Under the pieces are notes generated by a model. It was not told where the DNA came from. It saw only the letters and a program-made list of their open reading frames with translations, and ran no database searches. Below, in pieces: positions 55,469-62,241 of a stretch of DNA of 62,241 bases. The stretch covers positions 1 to 62,241 of the forward strand of contig JAGWOC010000010.1 in assembly GCA_028872875.1 (NCBI GenBank), in the 5' to 3' direction. Every line of letters begins with the position of its first letter. The first letter of the stretch is position 1. This stretch comes from Chloroflexota bacterium (GTDB lineage: Bacteria; Chloroflexota; Dehalococcoidia; DSTF01; JACRBR01). The translations under genes were made by a program, and so were the position numbers.

Positions 55469-56380
55469 ATGGACATCGGGATGATCGGCCTCGGGCGCAT
55501 GGGCGCGAACATGACGGTGCGCCTGCTGCGCGGTGGGCATCGCGTCGTCGTGACGGACCTGAGCGCTGATGCGGTCGCGGCGTCGGTCGCGGAGGGTGCT
55601 GCCGGCGCTGCGTCGCTCTCGGAGCTGGTCGACAAGCTGCCGCCGCGTCGCGCTGTCTGGATGATGGTGCCGTCCGGGGCGCCCGTCGACTCGACGATCG
55701 CGCAGCTCGTGCCGCTGCTGGCGAAGGGCGATGTGCTGATCGATGGCGGCAACTCGAACTACCACGACTCGATGCGCCGCGCGGAGTCCGTGGCGGCGCG
55801 TGGGATCGAATACGTCGATGCCGGCACGAGCGGCGGCATCTGGGGGCTGAAGGAGGGTTACTGCCTGATGGTCGGCGGCTCCGACGACGCCTTCTCCTTC
55901 GTGGAGCCGGTGCTGAAGACGCTGGCACCGCCCGACGGCTACGCGCACGTCGGGCCGACCGGCGCCGGCCACTTCGTGAAGATGGTCCACAACGGCGTCG
56001 AGTACGGCATGATGGCGGCCTACGGAGAGGGATTCGAGCTGCTCGCCGGCTCGAAGTTCAACCTCGACCTGCACCAGGTCGCCGCGCTCTGGAACCGCGG
56101 CTCCGTCGTGCGCTCGTGGCTGCTCGAGCTGGCGGAGCGCGCGCTCGCGAGCGACCCGCGCCTGGAGTCGATCGCCGGTTACGTGCAGGACTCCGGCGAG
56201 GGCCGCTGGACGGTGCAGGAGGCGCTCGACCAGGATGTGCCACTGCCGGTCATCACGCTCTCGTTGATGCGGCGCTTCTCGTCGCGCCAGCAGTCGTCGT
56301 TTAGCGCGAAGCTGCAGGCGGCGCTGCGCAACGAGTTCGGCGGGCACGCCGTGAAAGCCGCGGGCACCAAACCGGCATGA
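55469..56380 (+). CDS. gnd: 6-phosphogluconate dehydrogenase, decarboxylating, short form
   Basis: The 303-residue enzyme oxidises 6-phosphogluconate to ribulose-5-P. GMIGLGRMGANMTVRLLRGG binds the cofactor; GTSGGIWGLKEGYCLMVGG, and GPTGAGHFVKMVHNGVEYGM with catalytic Lys and Asn, are diagnostic. At about 300 residues it belongs to the short (GntZ/YqeC-like) group; cofactor preference cannot be read with certainty. The ATG follows GGGAGG. It overlaps zwf by 4 bases. Confidence 0.95.
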   Translation: MDIGMIGLGRMGANMTVRLLRGGHRVVVTDLSADAVAASVAEGAAGAASLSELVDKLPPRRAVWMMVPSGAPVDSTIAQLVPLLAKGDVLIDGGNSNYHDSMRRAESVAARGIEYVDAGTSGGIWGLKEGYCLMVGGSDDAFSFVEPVLKTLAPPDGYAHVGPTGAGHFVKMVHNGVEYGMMAAYGEGFELLAGSKFNLDLHQVAALWNRGSVVRSWLLELAERALASDPRLESIAGYVQDSGEGRWTVQEALDQDVPLPVITLSLMRRFSSRQQSSFSAKLQAALRNEFGGHAVKAAGTKPA

Positions 56381-57903
56381 CCAGCCCGACGCGGAACCCG
56401 CTTCGCGCCGGCCTGCACATGCCGCGCACGCCCGACCCCTGCGCGCTCGTCGTCTTCGGCGCCACCGGCGACCTCACGGCCCGCAAGCTCGTGCCCGCGC
56501 TGTACAACCTTGCGCGCGAGCGGCTGCTTCCGATGGGCTTCTCCGTCGTCGGGTTCGCGCGCCGCGACTGGAGCGATGAGCAGTTTCGCGCGGCGATGAA
56601 GGATGGCGTCTCGAAGTTCTCGCGCGAGCCGCTGCAGGACGAGATCTGGGAGAGTTTTGCGCGCGACCTGCACTACGTCAGCAGCGACTTCGCCGACCCC
56701 GCCGGTTATCGGCGGCTCGGCGAGCGGCTCACGAAGCAGGATCAGGCGCACGGAGCCGGAGGCAACCGGCTGTTCTATCTTGCGACGCAGCCCACCGCGT
56801 ACGCGGAGATCGCCCAGAACCTCAAGGAGGCGGAGCTGTCACGCGTGGCGGACGGCAGCTGGACGCGCCTCGTCGTCGAGAAGCCGTTCGGCCGGGACCT
56901 GGAATCGGCGCGGAAGCTCGACCGGAGCCTGGGTGCGGTGTTTCGCGAGCGCCAGATCTTCCGCATCGACCACTACCTGGGGAAGGAGACCGTCCAGAAC
57001 ATCATCGTCTTCCGCTTCGGCAACGGCATCTTTGAGCCGATCTGGAACCGCCGCTACGTCGACAACGTGCAGGTGTCCGTCGGAGAGACGGTGGGCGTCG
57101 AGGGCCGAGGCGGCTACTACGAGGAGTCGGGCGCCCTGCGGGACATGGTACAGAACCACCTCATGCAGGTGCTCGCGCTCGTCGCGATGGAGCCGGTGGC
57201 GTCGTTCACGGGAGACGCCGTCCGTGACGAGAAGGCCAAGGTGTTCCACGCCATCATGCCCATCGAAGACATCGCAGGCTCGACCGTGCGCGCCCAGTAC
57301 ACGGCGGGCGCGGTTCTCGGCGAGCAGGTGCCCGGCTACCGCCAGGAGCCCGGCGTCGCGCCGGACTCTCGCATCGAGACGTACGTCGCGCTCAAGCTCA
57401 CGGTCGAGAACTGGCGCTGGGCCGGCGTGCCGTTCTACCTGCGCGTCGGCAAGCGCCTGCCGAAGCGGGCGACCGAAGTCGCCATCACGTTCAAGACGCC
57501 GCCGCTCCAGTTGTTCCGCCAGATGGGCAGCGAGGGCCCCACGCCGAACCTGCTGGTCCTGCGCATCCAGCCGGACGAAGGCATCTCGCTGCGCTTCGGT
57601 GCGAAGGTGCCGGGCACCCGCTCCGACGTACGGCCGGTGAACATGGACTTCCGGTACGGCACCTCGTTCGGCGTCGAGCCGCCGGAGGCGTACGAGCGCC
57701 TGCTGCTCGATGCCATGCTCGGTGACTCGACGCTCTTCACGCGCTGGGACGGTGTCGAGGCGGCCTGGGAGCTGCTGACGCCGGTGCTCGATGCCTGGGC
57801 CAGCGGCGTGTCGCCGCTCCGCTTCTACGAAGCGGGGAGCTGGGGGCCCGACGAGGCGCGCACGCTCATGGAGCGGGACGGACGCGAATGGCACCGGATG
57901 TAG
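56377..57903 (+). CDS. zwf: Glucose-6-phosphate 1-dehydrogenase
   Basis: The 508-residue enzyme makes 6-phosphogluconolactone and NADPH. VVFGATGDLTARKLVPALYN is the dinucleotide motif; VEKPFGRDLESARKL and FRIDHYLGKETVQNIIVFRF hold the catalytic Lys and His. Length is normal. The 3' end overlaps opcA by 16 bases, and OpcA is needed for its activity or assembly in cyanobacteria and actinobacteria. Confidence 0.97.
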   Translation: MTSPTRNPLRAGLHMPRTPDPCALVVFGATGDLTARKLVPALYNLARERLLPMGFSVVGFARRDWSDEQFRAAMKDGVSKFSREPLQDEIWESFARDLHYVSSDFADPAGYRRLGERLTKQDQAHGAGGNRLFYLATQPTAYAEIAQNLKEAELSRVADGSWTRLVVEKPFGRDLESARKLDRSLGAVFRERQIFRIDHYLGKETVQNIIVFRFGNGIFEPIWNRRYVDNVQVSVGETVGVEGRGGYYEESGALRDMVQNHLMQVLALVAMEPVASFTGDAVRDEKAKVFHAIMPIEDIAGSTVRAQYTAGAVLGEQVPGYRQEPGVAPDSRIETYVALKLTVENWRWAGVPFYLRVGKRLPKRATEVAITFKTPPLQLFRQMGSEGPTPNLLVLRIQPDEGISLRFGAKVPGTRSDVRPVNMDFRYGTSFGVEPPEAYERLLLDAMLGDSTLFTRWDGVEAAWELLTPVLDAWASGVSPLRFYEAGSWGPDEARTLMERDGREWHRM

Positions 57904-59006
57904 CTGCCGGAATCGAGCGCCTGGACGACCGGGCGATCGCCGTCGACCCCGGTGCGATCGAGGGCGAGTTCACGAAGATCTGGCGGGCGACCTCGGGCGC
58001 TGCCTCGGACGAGTCTTCGATCCGCCTCCGTGTGCTCAACTTCGTCGCGTTCGCGTACGAGGCCGCGGGCGCCAACCGCTTCCGGGAGGTGATGCGGGCG
58101 CTGCCCCAGCGCTACCCCTGCCGGGGCATCCTGGCCGTCGCCGCACCCGGCCAGCGGCAGCTCGATGCGTCGATCGCGGCCGGCTTCTGGCGCTCGTCGG
58201 GCGGCGCCCGCCACATCTGCTCGGAGGAGGTACAGCTCGTGGGCGGCGCCGCCCAGGAGCCCGAGCTGGCGTCGGCCGTGCTCGCGCTGCTCGTACCGGA
58301 GCTGCCCGTCGTGGCCTGGCTGATGGATGCGCCCGACTTCGGCGGCCGGATGAGCCGCGAGATCCTCGAAACCGCCGACCGCGCGTTCTTCGATACGGCG
58401 GGGCAGGTGGACACCGCGGCCGTCTTCGGCCACGTCCTGCGCGCGGGCGCGGGGCGGGAGGTGGAGCTCTGCGACTTCGCCTGGGGCCGCATTGCGACGT
58501 GGCGGGAGCTGGTCGCCCAGTTCTTCGACGGCGACGAGGGCCTGCGCCAGCTCAGCAAGATCCAGTCGATCGAGATTGACGGCGGCGGGGCGCGCCTGAG
58601 CAGCGAATCCCTGCTGCTCGCCGGCTGGCTCGTCTCGCGCCTCGGGCTCTCGCTCGCCTATCTCGCGCCCAGCGGCGGGCGCATCGAGGCGACGCTCTAC
58701 GATGGCACGCGCGGCGTCACGCTCAAGGTCGCCCGCGGCGCGGACGGCGGCGCGGCGCCCGTGCGTGAGGTGCGGATCCGCACCGGGACGGCGCTGCTCA
58801 GCGTCGGCATCCATCCGGAGAGCGGACACATGCACGTGCGCGAGCAGCGGGAGGGCGGGCTCTCCCGCCGCACCGTCGCGAGCCCGCGCGGCGACGACGC
58901 GTCTGCGATCGCCGCGGCGCTTGACGACCGGGCCGACCCCACGATCTACGCCGAGGCCCTGGGCAGCGCGCTGGCGCTGCTGGCCGCGCCCGCTCCCGAC
59001 GCCTGA
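57888..59006 (+). CDS. opcA: Glucose-6-phosphate dehydrogenase assembly protein OpcA
   Basis: The 372-residue protein matches OpcA in domain order: N-terminal RLRVLNFVAFAY, LAVAAPGQRQLDASI and SEEVQLVGGAAQEPELAS, then LVPELPVVAWLMDAPDFGG, then a C-terminal beta-rich part. It is a redox-linked activator of G6PDH in cyanobacteria, found also in actinobacteria and Chloroflexota. Its last 61 bases are overlapped by the convergent alpha/beta hydrolase gene. It closes the pentose phosphate operon. Confidence 0.92.
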   Translation: MAPDVAAGIERLDDRAIAVDPGAIEGEFTKIWRATSGAASDESSIRLRVLNFVAFAYEAAGANRFREVMRALPQRYPCRGILAVAAPGQRQLDASIAAGFWRSSGGARHICSEEVQLVGGAAQEPELASAVLALLVPELPVVAWLMDAPDFGGRMSREILETADRAFFDTAGQVDTAAVFGHVLRAGAGREVELCDFAWGRIATWRELVAQFFDGDEGLRQLSKIQSIEIDGGGARLSSESLLLAGWLVSRLGLSLAYLAPSGGRIEATLYDGTRGVTLKVARGADGGAAPVREVRIRTGTALLSVGIHPESGHMHVREQREGGLSRRTVASPRGDDASAIAAALDDRADPTIYAEALGSALALLAAPAPDA

Positions 59007-59863
59007 TCCTCGCGCAGGAAGCGCCAGACCTCGTCCATGAAGGCGTCGATCTGGTCGTGGTGCACCCAGTGTCCGGCATCTTTCACCAGTACCGTGCGGT
59101 ACGTGTGAAACGCCGACGCCTTGCCGTCGGCCTCCGGGTCGGATGCCCAGCTCTCGGAGCCGCGGACGAGCAGCACCGGGCAGCGGATCTGGTTCCAGAT
59201 CTCGCGCGCCTCGGCGATGTTGAACTCGTAGGGCGAATGCAGCCGCACGTAGTTGTCGAACTTCCAGGTGAGCGTCCCGTCCTCGTTCGCGCGCGCCCCG
59301 TGGACCGTCAGGTGGTGCGCCATCTCCGCGGTCAGGTGCGGGTTCTCTTCGCGCATCCGCTTGACGGCGTCGTCCACGGACGCGTAGCGGCGCGGCACGC
59401 GCTTGTCGAAGGCCTGCATGTCGCCGATCCAGCGCCGCATGCGCACGGAGGCGGCGGTCGGCACGCCGACGCTCGGCCCCAGGCCCTCGATGGCGACGAC
59501 CTTGAGCACGGCCTCGGGAAACACGCCGGCGTACTCGAGAGCGACGGCGCCGCCGAGCGAGTGGCCGACGATCGTCAGCGGGTCGCGCGCGAGCTCCTTC
59601 GCGAGCATGGCGACGTCAAGGACGAACTCGGGCAGGCTGTACTGGCCGCCTACCGCCCACGCGCTGTCGCCGTGGCCGCGCAGGTCGACGGCGTACACGC
59701 AGTACACGCGCTTCAGCCGCACGGCGACATCGTCCCAGGTGCGGGCGTGGTCGCGGTTGCCGTGGATGAGCAGCAGGGGCGGGTTGGCTTCGTCGCCCCA
59801 GACGGCGTAGTGGAGCTTCAGCCGCTGGGACGTGTAGTAGCGCGAGACGGGCTCTTCCGGCAT
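58946..59863 (-). CDS. Alpha/beta hydrolase
   Basis: The 305-residue hydrolase has the oxyanion HGNRDHARTW, the nucleophile elbow GHSLGGAVALEYAG, an acid in the C-terminal part and the catalytic His in KDAGHWVHHDQID. It resembles epoxide hydrolase/lipase-type proteins; the substrate is unknown. The ATG follows AAGGAG by 5 bases. The 3' end lies antisense to opcA over 61 bases, and the last 20 residues (Ala/Ser-rich) are probably dispensable. Confidence 0.9.
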   Translation of the reverse strand: MPEEPVSRYYTSQRLKLHYAVWGDEANPPLLLIHGNRDHARTWDDVAVRLKRVYCVYAVDLRGHGDSAWAVGGQYSLPEFVLDVAMLAKELARDPLTIVGHSLGGAVALEYAGVFPEAVLKVVAIEGLGPSVGVPTAASVRMRRWIGDMQAFDKRVPRRYASVDDAVKRMREENPHLTAEMAHHLTVHGARANEDGTLTWKFDNYVRLHSPYEFNIAEAREIWNQIRCPVLLVRGSESWASDPEADGKASAFHTYRTVLVKDAGHWVHHDQIDAFMDEVWRFLREDQASGAGAASSASALPRASA

Positions 59864-60007
59864 GGACGCTCCTTACCCCGCGACGACGGCACGCCGCGGC
59901 CCAAGCTACTTGAGCGGGCACGAAGGGTCAAGGATGACGCACGGTTCTGGAATCGGCGGTCACCGGTCGCAGCGCGAGGTGCGCGGGCAGAGTGCTGGAC
60001 AGGGCAG

Positions 60008-60931
60008 TCAGGATTGGCTCCCGCGCAGGCGTGGGTCGCCGATGTCGCGGATGGCGTCGCCGAGGACGTTGAATCCGAACACCGTGAGCGCGATCGCGGC
60101 GCCCGGGAAGAACGCGGCCGGGATGTTGATCGGGAAGCTGTTGCGCGCGTCGCTCACGTCGCGCCCCCACGAAGCCGCCGGCGCCGGGATGCCGAGCCCG
60201 AGGAACGACAGTGACGCCTCGGCGAGGATCGCCGCGCCCAGCAGCGTCGTCATGATGACGATCGCCAGCGCCATCACGTTGGGCAGGATATGACGGAAGA
60301 GGATGCGCGGCGTCGACGCGCCGGTCGCGCGCGCCGCCTCGACGTACTGGTTGTTCTTCTCGGACAGCGCTGCGCCGCGCACCACGCGGGTCACCCCGGG
60401 GATGATCGCCAGCATGATCGCGACCACCACCGTCCGCGCCGACGGGCCGAGCGCCTGCACGATGATGAGGAGCAGCAGGAGCGGCGGAAAGGCGATCGCC
60501 GTATCGACGGAGCGCTGGATCATCGAATCAATGACCCCGCCCATGTACCCGGAGATGATGCCGATCACCGTGCCGATCGCGGCGCCGCCGAGCACCGAGA
60601 TGAACGCGACGGAGAGGGAGATCCGGGCGCCGTAGATGTCGCGGCTGAGCACGTCGCGGCCGATCTGGTCCGTGCCAAACCAGTGGGCGAGCGACATGCC
60701 TTCGCTCGGCTGACCGGCCGTGAACTCGTTCAGGCCGTACGGCGCGATCCAGGGGGCGAGCAGGGCGATCGCCGCAAAGATGAGGATGATCACGAGCCCC
60801 ACGAACCCCAGCGGGTTCCGGCGAATGAGCGTCCCGGTTCTGCGCAGGAACGCGATGGCCCGGCCACGCTCCCGTTCGGGGAACGGCTCGGCGCCGATGC
60901 TGGGGGTCGCGACCGCGATGTCCTTCGCCAC
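60008..60931 (-). CDS. dppC: Oligopeptide/dipeptide ABC transporter permease (DppC/OppC type)
   Basis: The 307-residue permease has six helices, the N-terminal OppC domain (RRNPLGFVGLVIILIFAAIA), FGTDQIGRDVLSRDIYGAR, and the inner-membrane coupling motif EAARATGASTPRILFRHILP. The GTG start is 10 bases after the dppB stop, with GAGAGG as ribosome site. It works with DppB and the binding protein upstream; no ATPase gene is in the window. The substrate may be a peptide, nickel chelate or other. Confidence 0.93.
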   Translation of the reverse strand: MAKDIAVATPSIGAEPFPERERGRAIAFLRRTGTLIRRNPLGFVGLVIILIFAAIALLAPWIAPYGLNEFTAGQPSEGMSLAHWFGTDQIGRDVLSRDIYGARISLSVAFISVLGGAAIGTVIGIISGYMGGVIDSMIQRSVDTAIAFPPLLLLLIIVQALGPSARTVVVAIMLAIIPGVTRVVRGAALSEKNNQYVEAARATGASTPRILFRHILPNVMALAIVIMTTLLGAAILAEASLSFLGLGIPAPAASWGRDVSDARNSFPINIPAAFFPGAAIALTVFGFNVLGDAIRDIGDPRLRGSQS

Positions 60932-60941
60932 GATCAGCCTC

Positions 60942-61934
60942 TCACGAGTATCGGATGCGCGGGTCGAACCACGCGTAGCTCACATCGACGGCGAGGTTGA
61001 GCAGGATGACGGTCGCGCCGGCGTACAACGTCATCGTCTGCACGACCTGGAAGTCCTTGTAGAATAGCTCCTGGAACACGTACTGGCCGAGCCCCGGCAG
61101 CACGAAGATCTGCTCGATGATGATGGCGCCACCGAGCAGCCCGGCCATCTGGAGCCCCAGCACCGTCACCACCGGGATCAGCGAATTCTTGAGGCCGTGA
61201 CGGAGCACCACCGCGCGCTCCCGCAGTCCCTTCGCGCGCGCCGTCCGCATGTAGTCCTGCCGCATCACCTCCAGCAGTGACGACCGTGCGAGGCGCATGA
61301 TGCCTGCCGCCGACGCCAGGGCGAGCACGGCGGCCGGCGGTCCGAACTGCTTCAGGTTCTGGATCGGGCTGTCGAAGAAGCCGATCGTGCGCCCGAGCGG
61401 CGGCGAGTAACCCCAGAGCGCCACCGGCACGATGAGCACCAGGGTGCCCACCCAGAAGTTTGGCACCGACAGGCCGAGGATGGCCGTTACCCGCACCAGG
61501 TAGTCCATCGGCGAGTTGCGGAATACGGCCGAGATGATCCCGAAGGGGATGCCGACCAGGATCGTGAAGATCATCGTCAGCACCATCAGCTCGAACGTCA
61601 CCGGGAAACGCAGGCGCAGCGCCGTTGTCACGGGCTGGTTGTAGTACGACGAGATCCCCAGGTTGCCTGTGAAGACGTTCTTCACCCAATCGCCGTACTG
61701 GCTGCCGCCGAACTGGACGAACGGCGCCGACCCCTTGAACGCGATCGGGAAGAGCGGCTGGTCCAGACCTAACTCGTGTTCGATTGCCTTCAACTGCTCG
61801 GGCCTGCAGCTCAGCCCGCAGCGCAACTGCGCCGGGTTGCCTGGGACGACGTGCAGCAGCACGAAGACGATGAGGGACAAGAACACGAGGATCACGACCC
61901 CGATCAGCAGGCGGCGCAAGATGAACGTTTGCAT
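60942..61934 (-). CDS. dppB: Oligopeptide/dipeptide ABC transporter permease (DppB/OppB type)
   Basis: The 330-residue permease begins FILRRLLIGVVILVFLSLIV, has the OppB loop PGNPAQ and LGLDQPL, and the coupling motif RTARAKGLRERAVVLRHGLK followed by NSLIPVVTVLGLQMAGLLGG. It pairs with DppC. A small insert with two cysteines (RCGLSCRPEQ) follows the first helix. Gap to the binding-protein gene is 31 bases. Confidence 0.94.
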   Translation of the reverse strand: MQTFILRRLLIGVVILVFLSLIVFVLLHVVPGNPAQLRCGLSCRPEQLKAIEHELGLDQPLFPIAFKGSAPFVQFGGSQYGDWVKNVFTGNLGISSYYNQPVTTALRLRFPVTFELMVLTMIFTILVGIPFGIISAVFRNSPMDYLVRVTAILGLSVPNFWVGTLVLIVPVALWGYSPPLGRTIGFFDSPIQNLKQFGPPAAVLALASAAGIMRLARSSLLEVMRQDYMRTARAKGLRERAVVLRHGLKNSLIPVVTVLGLQMAGLLGGAIIIEQIFVLPGLGQYVFQELFYKDFQVVQTMTLYAGATVILLNLAVDVSYAWFDPRIRYS

Positions 61935-61965
61935 GATCCGGCCCCGTCCCCGGCGCCCGGGCCTC

Positions 61966-62241
61966 CTACTTGTTGAGCCACGTCCGGTTCAGGAAGTTGG
62001 CGGACGCCCCGATCCCGGTCGGGACGTTCATCACGTACGGCTGGTACAGCGTGAACGAGTACGGCGTGCAGATCGGCAGGAACATCGGCCCCTTCGAGTA
62101 GATCAGTTTCTGCACGTCGCGCACCTTCGCCGCCTGCGCCACCGGATCCGTGATCCCCTTCGAGTCGGTGATCCCCTGCTCGATCTCCGGGTACAGCTTG
62201 CCGAGCCCGATCGAGTAGATGTCGCTGCCAGCGGGACCGTG
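61966..62241 (-). CDS. Peptide ABC transporter substrate-binding protein, C-terminal part (SBP family 5; 5' end outside window)
   Basis: The last 91 residues are visible: GITDPVAQAAKVRDVQKLIY, then SKGPMFLPICTPYSFTLYQP and a final FLNRTWLNK. The pattern (a helix followed by strand with P(I)xP and aromatic residues, just before the C-terminus) is typical of DppA/OppA proteins, and the gene order binding protein-dppB-dppC supports it. The rest lies beyond the right edge. Confidence 0.85.
   Translation of the reverse strand, partial: HGPAGSDIYSIGLGKLYPEIEQGITDSKGITDPVAQAAKVRDVQKLIYSKGPMFLPICTPYSFTLYQPYVMNVPTGIGASANFLNRTWLNK

Noticed and set aside
53594-56347. A 917-codon minus-strand frame antisense to tal, pgi and gnd
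   Set aside because: Arg/Ala/His-rich shadow of GC-rich codons; the plus strand encodes three well-conserved enzymes across the same bases.

Overview
The window is 62 kb of very GC-rich, gene-dense bacterial chromosome. Most genes overlap by 1-16 bases or lie a few bases apart, and many start with GTG. The gene set points to Chloroflexota, probably the Dehalococcoidia/Tepidiformia side: OpcA beside zwf, a stand-alone methylmalonyl-CoA mutase large subunit, MoxR-DUF58-transglutaminase, LuxR-type HTH beside clpP, and a thiolase-like/DUF35 pair. This is inference from gene content; there is no rRNA to confirm it. No tRNA, rRNA, CRISPR array, insertion sequence or prophage was recognised.

Layout. 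1-4349 (minus): MoxR ATPase, DUF58 protein and a membrane transglutaminase-like protein whose catalytic residues are all replaced. 4638-9289 (minus): PPIase-like protein, homoserine dehydrogenase, a coiled-coil protein and threonine synthase. 9353-10717 (minus): rpsF-ssb-rpsR behind a clear sigma70-type promoter. 10761-13495 (minus): TetR regulator, HPRT fused to a nuclease-like domain, a small unknown gene and a hemolysin-III protein. 13632-15038: amidase. 15174-23450 (plus): methylmalonyl-CoA mutase large subunit, hicAB, fabG, a two-gene ABC exporter, lepA, hicBA and birA. 23547-26254: three secreted or anchored proteins of unknown role, including a Pro/Cys repeat protein and a Rieske-like protein without histidine ligands. 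26348-29989: geranylgeranyl-reductase-like oxidoreductase divergent from cydAB. 30008-32642: TPP riboswitch, thiC and an O-methyltransferase. 32649-36230 (minus): LuxR-type HTH, clpP and a P1B ATPase with a CPD motif. 36426-38689: two paralogous diiron-fold proteins, one with altered ligands. 38716-45434 (minus): aminotransferase, class A PBP, thiolase-like/DUF35 pair and a zinc dehydrogenase. 45544-49828 (plus): DUF309, two-component system, yggS-proC-yggT. 49993-59006 (plus): tkt-rpiB-tal-pgi-gnd-zwf-opcA. 58946-62241 (minus): alpha/beta hydrolase and the end of a dipeptide ABC transporter operon.

How genes work together. The seven-gene run at 50-59 kb covers most of the pentose phosphate pathway, without rpe or a lactonase in this window. 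hom and thrC give two steps of threonine synthesis. yggS-proC-yggT is a common conserved cluster. The thiolase-like protein and DUF35 protein probably form one acyl-CoA enzyme complex.

Most interesting signals. (1) Both HicA/HicB toxin-antitoxin modules sit beside a diverged duplicate of the 3' end of the gene in front of them (methylmalonyl-CoA mutase at 17392-17451, lepA at 22076-22120), which suggests a shared way of inserting at gene ends. (2) Several apparent enzymes have lost key residues while keeping their fold: the transglutaminase, the second diiron protein, the Rieske-like protein and the thiolase. (3) The fusion of a PD-(D/E)XK-like domain to hypoxanthine phosphoribosyltransferase.
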